A stretch of 13,653 nt of DNA from an uncultured Acetatifactor sp. (GTDB lineage Bacteria > Bacillota > Clostridia > Lachnospirales > Lachnospiraceae), in the NCBI GenBank assembly GCA_910578995.1, contig CAJTSY010000105.1, positions 1 to 13,653 of the forward strand. The letters run 5' to 3'. The number at the start of each line of letters is the position of its first letter. Within the stretch, counting starts at the first letter, position 1. Shown in pieces: positions 5,257 through 11,658 of this stretch. Under the pieces are notes generated by a model, which saw nothing but the letters and a program-made list of their open reading frames with translations, was not told the origin of the DNA and searched no databases. The position numbers and the translations under genes were made by a program.

Positions 5257-6003
5257 TTAGAGCACCTTAGCCAGGAAATCCCGGGTCCGGGCTGCCTTCG
5301 GCGCAGTGAAAATCTCTTCCGGCGCGCCCTCCTCCACGATTTTTCCCTCAGCCATAAAGATCACACGGTCCGCCATCTCCCTGGCGAATCCCATCTCATG
5401 GGTGACCACCACCATGGTCATCCCTTCCCTGGCAAGCTCTTTCATAACCTCCAGAACCTCTCCCACCATCTCCGGGTCCAAAGCGGAGGTGGGCTCGTCG
5501 AACAACATCACTTCCGGATCCATGCACAGGGCCCGGACAATGGCGATGCGCTGTTTCTGTCCGCCGGAAAGCTGGCTTGGATAGGCGTTCGCCCGGTCTT
5601 CCAGCCCCACCCGCTTAAGCAGCGCCCTGGCCTGGGCTTCCGCCTCTGCCTGGGGTTTTTTCAGCAGCTTCATGGGGGCCAGGGTCATGTTTTTCAGGAT
5701 GGTCATATGGGGAAACAGGTTAAAATGTTGAAAAACCATGCCCATTTTCTGCCTGTGGACGTTGATATCTGTCTTTTTGTCCGTAATATCCGTCCCCTCG
5801 AAGAGAATCTGCCCTCCCGTGGGAACCTCCAGGAGGTTCAGGCAGCGCAGGAAAGTGGATTTGCCGGAGCCGGAGGGGCCGATGACTACTACAACTTCCC
5901 CTTTATGGATGTCCAGGGACACGCCGTCCAGGGCATGGATGTCGCCTTCTTTAAAGTGCTTTTGTACATTTTTAGCCTCAATAATGATATTTTCAGCGCT
6001 CAC
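5257..6003 (-). CDS. Polar amino acid ABC transporter, ATP-binding protein
   Basis: A 248-residue ATPase of the GlnQ/HisP/ArtP type, which powers the neighbouring permease from the cytosolic face. All motifs are intact: Walker A GPSGSGKST (42-50), Q-loop Gln92 in VFQHFNLFPH, signature LSGGQKQR (145-152), Walker B VMLFDEPTSALD (165-176), and H-loop His202 in VVTHEM. The length is typical. The start codon lies inside the 3' end of the permease gene (11-bp overlap), a sign of translational coupling. The family imports glutamine, arginine, histidine, cystine or similar amino acids, and the exact ligand depends on the binding protein and is not readable here. Confidence 0.95.
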   Translation of the reverse strand: MSAENIIIEAKNVQKHFKEGDIHALDGVSLDIHKGEVVVVIGPSGSGKSTFLRCLNLLEVPTGGQILFEGTDITDKKTDINVHRQKMGMVFQHFNLFPHMTILKNMTLAPMKLLKKPQAEAEAQARALLKRVGLEDRANAYPSQLSGGQKQRIAIVRALCMDPEVMLFDEPTSALDPEMVGEVLEVMKELAREGMTMVVVTHEMGFAREMADRVIFMAEGKIVEEGAPEEIFTAPKAARTRDFLAKVL

Positions 6004-6775
6004 TGCTTCGTAACCTCCTCTCCAGTTTCCCTACCAGGAAGGTGAAGAACATTACCAGAATCAGATAGATCAGCGCCGACATCAGCAGCGGGAACAGATA
6101 ATCGTAGCAGTTGCCGCCGATGATATTGCCGGCATAGGTGACGTCCGTCAGCCCCACATAGCCTGCCACTGCGGTTTCCTTCAGCAGGACGATGAACTCG
6201 TTGGCCAGGGTGGGCAGCACCGCCTTGAAGGCCTGGGGCAGGATGATGTGGCGCATGGTGGACACGTAGCCGAAGCCAAGGCTCCTCCCGGCCTCCATCT
6301 GGCCTGCATCGATGGACATGATGCCGCCCCGGATGATCTCCGCCACATAGGCCCCGGAATTGATGCCGAAGGACAGGGCGCCCACCATGACCTTGTTCCG
6401 GCTGGAGGCGAAGACCACGAAGTACATGATCATCAGCTGCACCACCATGGGGGTACCGCGGATCACGGTGAGATACACCTTTGCCAGGGCATTGAAGAAA
6501 CCTAAGAAAAATTTGCCGGGTCCCTGTATTTCCGTATGGTTTTTGTCCCAGGATACCCGGACCAGGGAGATTACCACCCCCAGGGCCACGCCTATGAGCA
6601 GCGCCAGGAAGGTGAGCAGGAGGGTGTTGCCCAGGCCTTTTATGTACATTTGGTACCTGTCGTCAAAGATAAAGCTTTTGTATACATCGTACCCGATGTC
6701 GTTCAGCCATTCGGGTCCGTTCTGGATCCAGTCCGGCGCCACCAGGGGCCAGGTCTGGGAGGCGGATGGTCTCAT
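5993..6775 (-). CDS. Polar amino acid ABC transporter, permease (HisM/GlnP type)
   Basis: A 260-residue inner-membrane permease. After about 45 mostly polar residues (MRPSASQTWPLVAPDW and on) come the first membrane helix, YIKGLGNTLLLTFLALLIGV, and further helices through AYVAEIIRGGI, and the EAA loop containing EAGRSLGFGYVSTMRHIILP. That loop docks on the ATPase. The helix LANEFIVLLKETAVAGYVGL and a final hydrophobic helix with a basic end follow. This is the standard architecture for the HisMQ family, which works as a homodimer when a single permease gene is present, as here. ATG 6775 has AAGGAG about 8-9 nt upstream. It follows the binding-protein gene after a 223-nt gap that holds a GC-rich hairpin, and overlaps the ATPase gene by 11 bp. 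Confidence 0.94.
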   Translation of the reverse strand: MRPSASQTWPLVAPDWIQNGPEWLNDIGYDVYKSFIFDDRYQMYIKGLGNTLLLTFLALLIGVALGVVISLVRVSWDKNHTEIQGPGKFFLGFFNALAKVYLTVIRGTPMVVQLMIMYFVVFASSRNKVMVGALSFGINSGAYVAEIIRGGIMSIDAGQMEAGRSLGFGYVSTMRHIILPQAFKAVLPTLANEFIVLLKETAVAGYVGLTDVTYAGNIIGGNCYDYLFPLLMSALIYLILVMFFTFLVGKLERRLRSSER

Positions 6776-6918
6776 AAGGTGTTCTCCTTTTTCGGTAAAT
6801 GGTATTTGCAGCCGTTACGGTTCCTTCGGCGCCGTCTGTCTGAAGCGTTTCCAGGCACAGCGGTTTCTCCGGCCGGCGGAAAAATGACAGCGGCATAAGG
6901 AACAGAATACAGCAGATA

Positions 6919-6940
6919 ACCCCGCCGGAAATGACGGGGT
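6919..6940 (-). terminator. Intra-operon hairpin between binding protein and permease genes
   Basis: ACCCCG (6919-6924) and CGGGGT (6935-6940) form a GC-rich hairpin about 60 nt after the binding-protein stop codon, followed on the minus strand by TATCTGCTGT with no strong T-run. Such partial terminators or mRNA-stabilising hairpins are common after binding-protein genes and allow more binding protein than permease to be made. The rest of 6776-6998 shows no gene. Confidence 0.45.
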
Positions 6941-6998
6941 ATGTGGTGTGCGTTGTACCTGCAGCAAAGAGGGTATCCTCCTTCCTGCAGGCATCGGA

Positions 6999-7991
6999 TT
7001 ACTCTGCTGTAATGTACTTGTCGATAATGCCCTGGACAGTGCCGTCGGCGATCAGCTCCTCAAGGGCGGCGTTCACTGCCTCATAGAGGGCGGGATTCGA
7101 TTTGCTCATGGCTGCGGCATAGTCCTCGGTGATGTACTCGGTATCAAGAATCTTCAGACCTTCTACCTCGTTCACGAAAGCCTTGGCGGGCTCGTTGTCG
7201 ATGACCACACAGTCCACCTTTCCGGTCTTCAGGGCCTGGACGGCTTCCGCGCCCTTGCTGTAGGGGTCGATGGTGCCTAGCCCGGCCTTCTCAATGTCGT
7301 CGGTGGTATAGAGGTGACCGGTGGTATTGCGCTGTACGCCCACCACATGGTTTGCGCCTTCTGCCAACAGATCATCCACGCTGGTGATGGCGCTGTCCTC
7401 CTTGACGATGATCACCTGTACGCCTGTGGCATAGCTGACGGTGAAGTCCACTTCCTCCTGCCGGTCCGGGGTGATGGTCATGCCTGCCAGGCCGATGTCA
7501 GCTTTTCCGCCCTTTACGGCTTCTGTGATGGAATCGAATTCCATATCGTCGATCTGCAGCTCCAGTCCCAGCTTCCCGGCGATGGCGGCTGCAATCTCTG
7601 CGTCGATACCGGCTATCTGGCCGCCTTCCACATATTCATAGGGCGGGAATGCCGCGTTGGTGGCCATGGTGAGTTTTCCTTCTACGGCTGTGGTGAAGCT
7701 TTCCGCCGGGGGGGCTTCGCTGCCCTCTGCTTCGCCGGAAGCTTCCGTACCCTCGCCTTCGGCGGAGCCGTCATTTCCTTCGGAGCTGCCTTCCCCGGCG
7801 GCGCTCTCCTCGGAGCTATCGTTGTCTTCCGGGCTGCTGTCCTCAGCAGAGCTGCCTTCCGCTCCGCTTTCGGCAGAGCTGTTGTCTGCACTGCCGGCAT
7901 TGTCACCTGCTGCAGGTGTGCCGCCGCAGGCTGTCATGGCCAGAGCCGTCAGTGAAGCCAGCAACAGTGCTGTCAATTTTTTCATTTTCAT
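6999..7991 (-). CDS. Polar amino acid ABC transporter, substrate-binding lipoprotein
   Basis: A 330-residue lipoprotein with a lysine-rich start, hydrophobic core and lipobox MTAC (Cys22). It would be lipidated and anchored outside the membrane. Residues of about 23-98 form an unusually long low-complexity linker made of Ser, Glu, Gly, Ala and Asp. The SBP_bac_3 fold follows: KLTMATNAAFPPYEY, then DIGLAGMTITPDRQEEVDFT (its Arg normally holds the ligand carboxylate), VQRNTTGH, and VDCVVIDNEPA near the hinge. ATG 7991 is chosen because GGGAGGAC lies 8 nt upstream and the signal peptide begins there. An in-frame ATG 42 nt earlier has no such support. It is the first gene of a three-gene importer and has its own strong promoter at 8082-8110. 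Confidence 0.95.
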   Translation of the reverse strand: MKMKKLTALLLASLTALAMTACGGTPAAGDNAGSADNSSAESGAEGSSAEDSSPEDNDSSEESAAGEGSSEGNDGSAEGEGTEASGEAEGSEAPPAESFTTAVEGKLTMATNAAFPPYEYVEGGQIAGIDAEIAAAIAGKLGLELQIDDMEFDSITEAVKGGKADIGLAGMTITPDRQEEVDFTVSYATGVQVIIVKEDSAITSVDDLLAEGANHVVGVQRNTTGHLYTTDDIEKAGLGTIDPYSKGAEAVQALKTGKVDCVVIDNEPAKAFVNEVEGLKILDTEYITEDYAAAMSKSNPALYEAVNAALEELIADGTVQGIIDKYITAE

Positions 7992-8081
7992 AATTGTGTC
8001 CTCCCTAAAAAATGAATCAGTTTCCCGTTCCACAGTGCGCAGCCCGGACGGATACCGGACCGGTTGTGTGGAACAAAGCAG

Positions 8082-8110
8082 ATACTAGCACTTTGTGTAT
8101 AAAATGTCAA
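8082..8110 (-). promoter_or_regulatory. Promoter of the amino acid ABC importer operon
   Basis: On the minus strand a consensus TTGACA (8110-8105), a 17-bp spacer, and TAGTAT (8087-8082) preceded by TGC (extended -10). The start would be near 8075, giving a leader of about 85 nt. An ATGCAT palindrome (8110-8115) touches the -35 box. Confidence 0.75.
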
Positions 8111-8187
8111 TGCATTTCCTGAAAAAATCGGGAGGAATTTTGAGAGAATGCATAAACATTAACAATATGCATATTTTTATGCATATT
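8110..8187. promoter_or_regulatory. ATGCAT cluster upstream of the ABC importer promoter
   Basis: Four ATGCAT palindromes occur at 8110-8115, 8148-8153, 8167-8172 and 8179-8184. The last two form a larger inverted repeat, AATATGCAT / ATGCATATT (8164-8172 / 8179-8187). The general look (TATGCATA separated by T-rich DNA) recalls ARG boxes, but the spacing is 2 bp too long for the standard ArgR/AhrC site. The regulator is not identified. The rest of the gap to 8328 shows only the palindrome CCCTGCAGGG and a short CGAAGGAT doublet. Confidence 0.45.
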
Positions 8188-8328
8188 TTGCGGGCTGGTA
8201 TGACCCGCGCCGTTTACTGCTGGCGTTCCATCTGGTTGGAAATCGGAGTATTATTATGGCCTATACCAATTATCGCTATGTTTCACGAAGGATCGAAGGA
8301 TAGATCTTCTCCCTGCAGGGCGGAGGCA

Positions 8329-9021
8329 TCAGGAACATGCCTCGATGGTGTCCTTGATGTCCTGCATTTTCGCGTCAAGGACGGAACTCAGCCTGGCGCA
8401 TTCGTATAGCTGCGCCTCTGTCTTTTCCACCACTTCCGCCGGCAGGTTTTTCTTGTAGCGGAGCTGATGCTCCAGATTCGCCCAGAATTCCATTGCAATA
8501 GTGCGCAGCTGCACTTCCACCTTCATCAGTTTCTTCCCGTTCTGGAGGAAAATGGGAACCTCCACTATGAGATGAAGACTTCTGTATCCGTTTTTCTTGG
8601 GATTTTTAATATAATCCTTTTGTTGGATGAGGCGTATATCATCCTGCTGCAGCAGGCAGTCCGCCAACATGTATATATCGTCCGTGAAAGAGCAGATGAC
8701 ACGCACCCCGGCAATGTCAAAAATGTTGTCCTCGATGGCTTCCAGGGTAAAAGGCAGGTTTTTGCGGATCATTTTGTCACGGATGCTGTCAGGGGATTTC
8801 AGGCGGTTCTGGATGGATTCTATGGGGTTGCGGTCGTGCAGCAGGGAGAACCGTTCATTCAGAACCCGGAATTTTGTCTCCACTTCCATAATGGCGCAGC
8901 GGTAGCAGGACATTAAATCCTTGGAGGCGGCAATGATTTTCTGGAAAGCCTGGATGGAGTCCGGATCCAGGCCGCCAAACAGTTTGTCCTGAAGATCCGC
9001 GGACGGGGTTTGTGTGTTCAT
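8329..9021 (-). CDS. relP: RelP-type small alarmone synthetase (GTP pyrophosphokinase)
   Basis: A 230-residue synthetase-only (p)ppGpp enzyme that moves pyrophosphate from ATP to the 3'-OH of GDP or GTP in the cytosol. It has no HD hydrolase, TGS or ACT domain, so it is a small alarmone synthetase and not a long RelA/SpoT protein. Characteristic segments are HDRNPIESIQNRLKSPDSI, FDIAGVRVICSFTDDIY (Asp as Mg ligand), KDYIKNPKKNGYRSLHLIVE (Tyr stacks on the GTP base) and VEVQLRTIAMEFWANLEHQL (catalytic Glu). These resemble Bacillus YwaC/RelP more than YjbM/RelQ, hence the symbol, at moderate certainty. In Bacillus, RelP is induced by cell-envelope stress. ATG 9021 has an AGGAAAGGAA Shine-Dalgarno. 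The gene is single and points toward the importer operon, 218 nt from the importer promoter region. Confidence 0.92.
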   Translation of the reverse strand: MNTQTPSADLQDKLFGGLDPDSIQAFQKIIAASKDLMSCYRCAIMEVETKFRVLNERFSLLHDRNPIESIQNRLKSPDSIRDKMIRKNLPFTLEAIEDNIFDIAGVRVICSFTDDIYMLADCLLQQDDIRLIQQKDYIKNPKKNGYRSLHLIVEVPIFLQNGKKLMKVEVQLRTIAMEFWANLEHQLRYKKNLPAEVVEKTEAQLYECARLSSVLDAKMQDIKDTIEACS

Positions 9022-9050
9022 TGGTATAGTTCCTTTCCTGTGTTTCCTAC

Positions 9051-9079
9051 ACTTTACACTTCTTTTTGACAGGGGTCAA
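9051..9079 (-). promoter_or_regulatory. Candidate relP promoter
   Basis: On the minus strand TTGACC (9079-9074), 17 bp, TAAAGT (9056-9051), giving a start near 9044 and a short leader of about 23 nt before ATG 9021. A second possibility further upstream is the pair TTGACA (9241-9236) and TATAAT (9221-9216), both perfect but only 14 bp apart. Confidence 0.45.
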
Positions 9080-9131
9080 GCGGCCGGAGAGTTTGTTTAT
9101 GCTTTTTAGAAAAAATTTTGAAATCCCGACT

Positions 9132-9160
9132 TTGTAAATGCGGGGGAAACATGGTACAAT
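9132..9160 (+). promoter_or_regulatory. Promoter for the GNAT gene leader
   Basis: TTGTAA (9132-9137), 17-bp spacer, TACAAT (9155-9160) preceded by TGG (extended -10). The start would be near 9167, giving a leader of about 165 nt that contains the hairpin at 9256-9306. Confidence 0.55.
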
Positions 9161-9255
9161 ATGACCATATTCCCGGCAGGAAACGGCCGGAAGCAGTGAT
9201 ATCGCGGAGAAGCTCATTATAGTCCAGCTAAGAATTGTCAATAGGAAATTTAAAA

Positions 9256-9306
9256 ACTGTCTCGGAACGAAGGTGCCTTATAAGGGCACCGTAGTGCAGA
9301 GACGGT
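9256..9306 (+). other. Structured leader element upstream of the GNAT gene
   Basis: Outer arms ACTGTCTC (9256-9263) and GAGACGGT (9299-9306) pair over eight positions (one G-T). Inner arms GGTGCC (9272-9277) and GGCACC (9285-9290) pair perfectly. Between the stems are two facing 8-nt strands, GGAACGAA (9264-9271) and GTAGTGCA (9291-9298). A symmetric 8 x 8 internal loop between GC-rich stems, 28 nt before the start codon, looks like a small structured RNA such as an aptamer or protein-binding site. I do not recognise it as a known riboswitch class. Confidence 0.5.
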
Positions 9307-9333
9307 ACTGGAATAGGAGGAAGGGCAGACAAT

Positions 9334-9927
9334 ATGGGAGGCAGGGATAGTATGATTCAGCACCGAAGAATAAACAGGGAAGAAATAAACCGTGAGCTGT
9401 TTGCGGGTTTTATCCGCCGTCAGGTGGTGACTGACTGTTGGCGGCGGGAAGAGGGGGAGTGGGTGGTGCGAAGTGATCCCTTTATCGACGACTGGACGGA
9501 GGAGGATTATCAGAAGCTGGAAGAATGTTTAAAGAGGACACTGGACAGGGGAGGCTTCGTATACGGGGCATTTCAGAATGGTATCCTGAAGGGGTTTGCT
9601 TCCGTGGAAGCCGGGCTGTTCGGTGGGGAACAGGGTTATCTTGACCTGTCCTGCATCCATGTGTCCGAGGATATGCGCGGAAGGGGGATCGGAAGGGCCC
9701 TGTTTGTGGCAGCCGGCGGCTGGGCCAGAGACCAGGGTGGGCGGAAACTGTACATTTCCGCTCATTCCGCGGTGGAAAGCCAGGCATTTTATAAAGCCAT
9801 GGGATGTGTGGAAGCGGAGGTTTACCACCAGGGCCATGTGGAAGAGGAACCCTACGACTGTCAGCTGGAATGCGGGCTGTGGCAGGACTGTGGGCGAGGC
9901 TGCGCCGCCCCACGGACATTATCCTGA
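9334..9927 (+). CDS. GNAT family N-acetyltransferase
   Basis: A 197-residue acetyltransferase of the GCN5 fold. The core has a central beta strand LDLSCIHVSEDM followed by the acetyl-CoA pyrophosphate loop RGRGIGRALF (from Arg115), then GGRKLYISAHSAVESQAFYKAMGC, the usual motif B with the catalytic-region tyrosine. About 75 N-terminal residues precede strand 2 (INREEINRELFAGFIRRQVV). The substrate is unknown, and the family acetylates amines of antibiotics, peptides or metabolites. Two starts are plausible. ATG 9334 has AGGAGGAAGGG upstream, and ATG 9352 (MIQHRR) has GGGAGG 10 nt upstream. The last roughly 15 residues (WQDCGRGCAAPRTLS) look non-family, and the final Leu-Ser-stop is encoded by the first unit of the 29-bp tandem repeat. 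A structured leader and an extended -10 promoter precede it. Confidence 0.88.
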   Translation: MGGRDSMIQHRRINREEINRELFAGFIRRQVVTDCWRREEGEWVVRSDPFIDDWTEEDYQKLEECLKRTLDRGGFVYGAFQNGILKGFASVEAGLFGGEQGYLDLSCIHVSEDMRGRGIGRALFVAAGGWARDQGGRKLYISAHSAVESQAFYKAMGCVEAEVYHQGHVEEEPYDCQLECGLWQDCGRGCAAPRTLS

Positions 9928-10170
9928 CGCAGCTCGAAGATTTCCGGTTATCCTGACACAGCTCGAAGGTTCCGGTAATTCTGACGCAGCTCGAAGGGTT
10001 CCGGTTATCCTGACGCAGCTCGAAGATTTCCGGTAATTCTGACGCAGCTCGAAGAGTTCCGATTATTCTGACGCAGCTTGAAGGGTTCCGGTTATCCTGA
10101 CACAGCTTGAAGGGTTCCGGTTATTCTGGCACAGCTCGAAGAGTTCCATTCATCCCGACACAGTGGGAAG
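9919..10170. repeat. 29-bp tandem repeat, eight units plus a degenerate ninth
   Basis: Units begin at 9919, 9948, 9976, 10005, 10034, 10063, 10092 and 10121 (29 bp each, the second 28). A diverged ninth begins at 10150. Consensus parts are TTAT(C/T)CTGAC(A/G)CAGCT, then (C/T)GAAG, then a GTTCCGG-like end. Copies vary at the same few positions, and there are no spacers. The array exactly fills the space between two convergent genes. Unit 1 supplies the GNAT stop codon and unit 9 supplies the DUF3892 stop codon. Confidence 0.9.
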
Positions 10171-10455
10171 GTTTCCCAGGTTGTTGCCCTCGGAGCCGTC
10201 CGGGATGGATTTCAGGTATTCCGTATCGCCCCTGTGCGCTACGCCCACGCCCTTGAGGTCTCCGGCTTTAGCCATTGCCACGCCCTCCTCCCTGCTGACC
10301 GTGGAGCCGTCGGAGAGCTGATAGCCGTCGATTTTACCACTGTGCCTGACCAGGCCCACGATTTCCCGGGCGCCGGATTTTGCCTGGGGAATTTCATCCA
10401 GGGTATTCCGGGCCAGCGCGGCGTTTAAGATAGTGCTATCCTGTCTGTTTTCCAT
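10150..10455 (-). CDS. DUF3892 domain-containing protein
   Basis: A 101-residue protein whose residues of about 28-96 match the DUF3892 pattern: REIVGLVRHSGKIDGYQLSD, GSTVSREEGVAMAKAGDLKGV, then GVAHRGDTEYLKSIPDGSEGNNLGNLP. The domain is a small all-cytosolic module common in Firmicutes, often in accessory regions, and has no established function. The N-terminal 27 residues (MENRQDSTILNAALARNTLD) are polar. ATG 10455 is preceded by AAAGGCAGG. The final residues TVSG and the stop lie in the degenerate last unit of the 29-bp repeat, so the natural C-terminus (usually just after NLP) has been slightly rewritten by it. It stands alone, convergent with the GNAT gene and divergent from the LytTR regulator. 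Confidence 0.85.
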   Translation of the reverse strand: MENRQDSTILNAALARNTLDEIPQAKSGAREIVGLVRHSGKIDGYQLSDGSTVSREEGVAMAKAGDLKGVGVAHRGDTEYLKSIPDGSEGNNLGNLPTVSG

Positions 10456-10504
10456 ATATTTTTGTTCCTGCCTTTCTGTACTTTGTGAATTTTTTTCTGT
10501 GTCT

Positions 10505-10524
10505 GTATTTTGAAATTAAAATAC
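10505..10524. promoter_or_regulatory. Inverted repeat in the divergent DUF3892 / LytTR intergenic region
   Basis: GTATTTT (10505-10511) and AAAATAC (10518-10524) separated by six bases. It lies in the AT-rich 278-nt gap between two divergent genes, about 50 nt upstream of the DUF3892 start, so it may be an operator for either. No clear consensus promoter was found for either gene, although the region contains several TA-rich blocks. Confidence 0.35.
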
Positions 10525-10733
10525 GGGAATTATGATTCATTCCTTATGATTTCACGTTTAGGTTTGCCGCGGCAGCAGGAAACATACATGCCAAAGTTAA
10601 CCAGTGTTTTGCTGTAAAAAAATCCAGGGAGCTCCGTACAATAGCGGACAGGGGAAGAAAGCGGTTGGCAGGTGGGTGGATTCCCCTTAAAGTAGAAGCA
10701 GGAGATAGGGGAATGGGCCGGTTGGAGGATAAG

Positions 10734-11435
10734 ATGGTATACAAGGCGGCAGTCTGTGACGATTGTATTACAGATGCGGAATATATGATATCGCTTCTCG
10801 GGAAGTGGGCTGAAAAGTCGGGGAATGTGGTGAAGACGGAGTCTTTCCCCTCTGCGGAGGCATTTCTGTTTCACTACGGGGAGGAGAGGGATTTCCACAT
10901 GCTGCTCCTGGATATTGAGATGGGAGGCCGCAACGGCGTGGATCTGGCCAGGGAGGTGCGGCGTGACAATGAAGCGGTTCAGATTGTTTTTATCACCGGT
11001 TTTCCTGATTTCATGGCGGAGGGCTATGAGGTTTCGGCCCTGCACTATCTGATGAAACCGGTGTCGCAGGAGAAGCTTTTCGCCGTTCTGGACAGGGCGG
11101 CCGCCAATCTGCGCAGACAGGAAAAGCGCCTGATGGTCGTCCATGACAGGCAGACGGATCTGGTCTCCCTGGATCAAATCTTTTATCTGGAGGCACAGAG
11201 ACAGTATGTGGATATCCATACCCGGGATGGGGTATACCGCATGAAAACTTCCCTGCGGGAAATGGAGGCATCCCTGGACCGGCGTTTTTTCAAATGCCAG
11301 AGGTCCTTCCTGGTGAACCTGAGCCATGTGGTGCAGATCAGGACAAACTGTGTGGTATTGAAAAACGGGGAGGAGGTGCCCATCAGCCGGGGGATGGCGG
11401 AGGAGGTGGGCAGGGCGGTGATCAGTCTGTTTTAA
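10734..11435 (+). CDS. LytTR family response regulator
   Basis: A 233-residue two-component response regulator. The receiver domain (1 to about 120) has the acidic pair Asp9/Asp10 in AVCDDC, phospho-acceptor Asp60 in MLLLDIEMGGRNGVDLA, the switch Thr in VFITGF, and Lys in HYLMKPV. The LytTR DNA-binding domain (about 130-233) contains DLVSLDQIFYLEAQRQYVDIHT, FFKCQRSFLVNLSHVVQI and PISRG, typical of the AgrA/VirR group, which bind direct repeats. I chose ATG 10734 because the receiver fold normally starts a few residues before the acidic pair and GGAGG lies 6-7 nt upstream. In-frame ATGs at 10713 and 10665 would add 7 or 23 residues. No histidine kinase or peptide-signal gene is adjacent, so in this window it is an orphan. 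It may act on the AT-rich region downstream, before the isomerase gene, but that is speculation. Confidence 0.92.
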   Translation: MVYKAAVCDDCITDAEYMISLLGKWAEKSGNVVKTESFPSAEAFLFHYGEERDFHMLLLDIEMGGRNGVDLAREVRRDNEAVQIVFITGFPDFMAEGYEVSALHYLMKPVSQEKLFAVLDRAAANLRRQEKRLMVVHDRQTDLVSLDQIFYLEAQRQYVDIHTRDGVYRMKTSLREMEASLDRRFFKCQRSFLVNLSHVVQIRTNCVVLKNGEEVPISRGMAEEVGRAVISLF

Positions 11436-11519
11436 GGGTTGGTGCACTGACCTGATTACATTTTGCCGGACTGCCTGCCTGAATTTAGAAAGGAACCGAG
11501 TCAGCACACCAGGGTTCCG

Positions 11520-11645
11520 CACAAAAAAGTTATAAAAAAGAAAGGTTTTATTCAACAAATGCTATGGTAAAAAGAGATAAAACAAGTTATAATTTATAAG
11601 AGTCCATGAATATACAATTTCTATCATAAAATTTATTATCAATCA
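11520..11645 (+). promoter_or_regulatory. AT-rich promoter region of the isomerase-like gene
   Basis: A markedly AT-rich block within GC-richer DNA. A perfect TATAAT (11588-11593) lies within the palindrome TTATAATTTATAA (11587-11599). The -35 at 17 bp (TGGTAA, 11565-11570) is poor, so activation by a regulator is likely. A ribosome binding site, CAGGAGGGAACTGAC, directly precedes ATG 11659. I see no convincing catabolite-response element. Confidence 0.45.
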
Positions 11646-11658
11646 GGAGGGAACTGAC

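Noticed and set aside
5245..6045. Long plus-strand open frame opposite the ABC ATPase
   Set aside because: It is the antisense shadow of a clear ABC ATPase gene, and its His/Gln-rich composition is typical of a reverse-complement frame.
9919..10170. CRISPR array
   Set aside because: The units are directly abutting with no unique spacers, vary internally, and no cas genes are present. The same reasoning applies to 13541-13653.
10530..11558. 342-codon minus-strand open frame
   Set aside because: It is antisense to the LytTR regulator, which has full receiver and DNA-binding motifs. The antisense protein resembles nothing.
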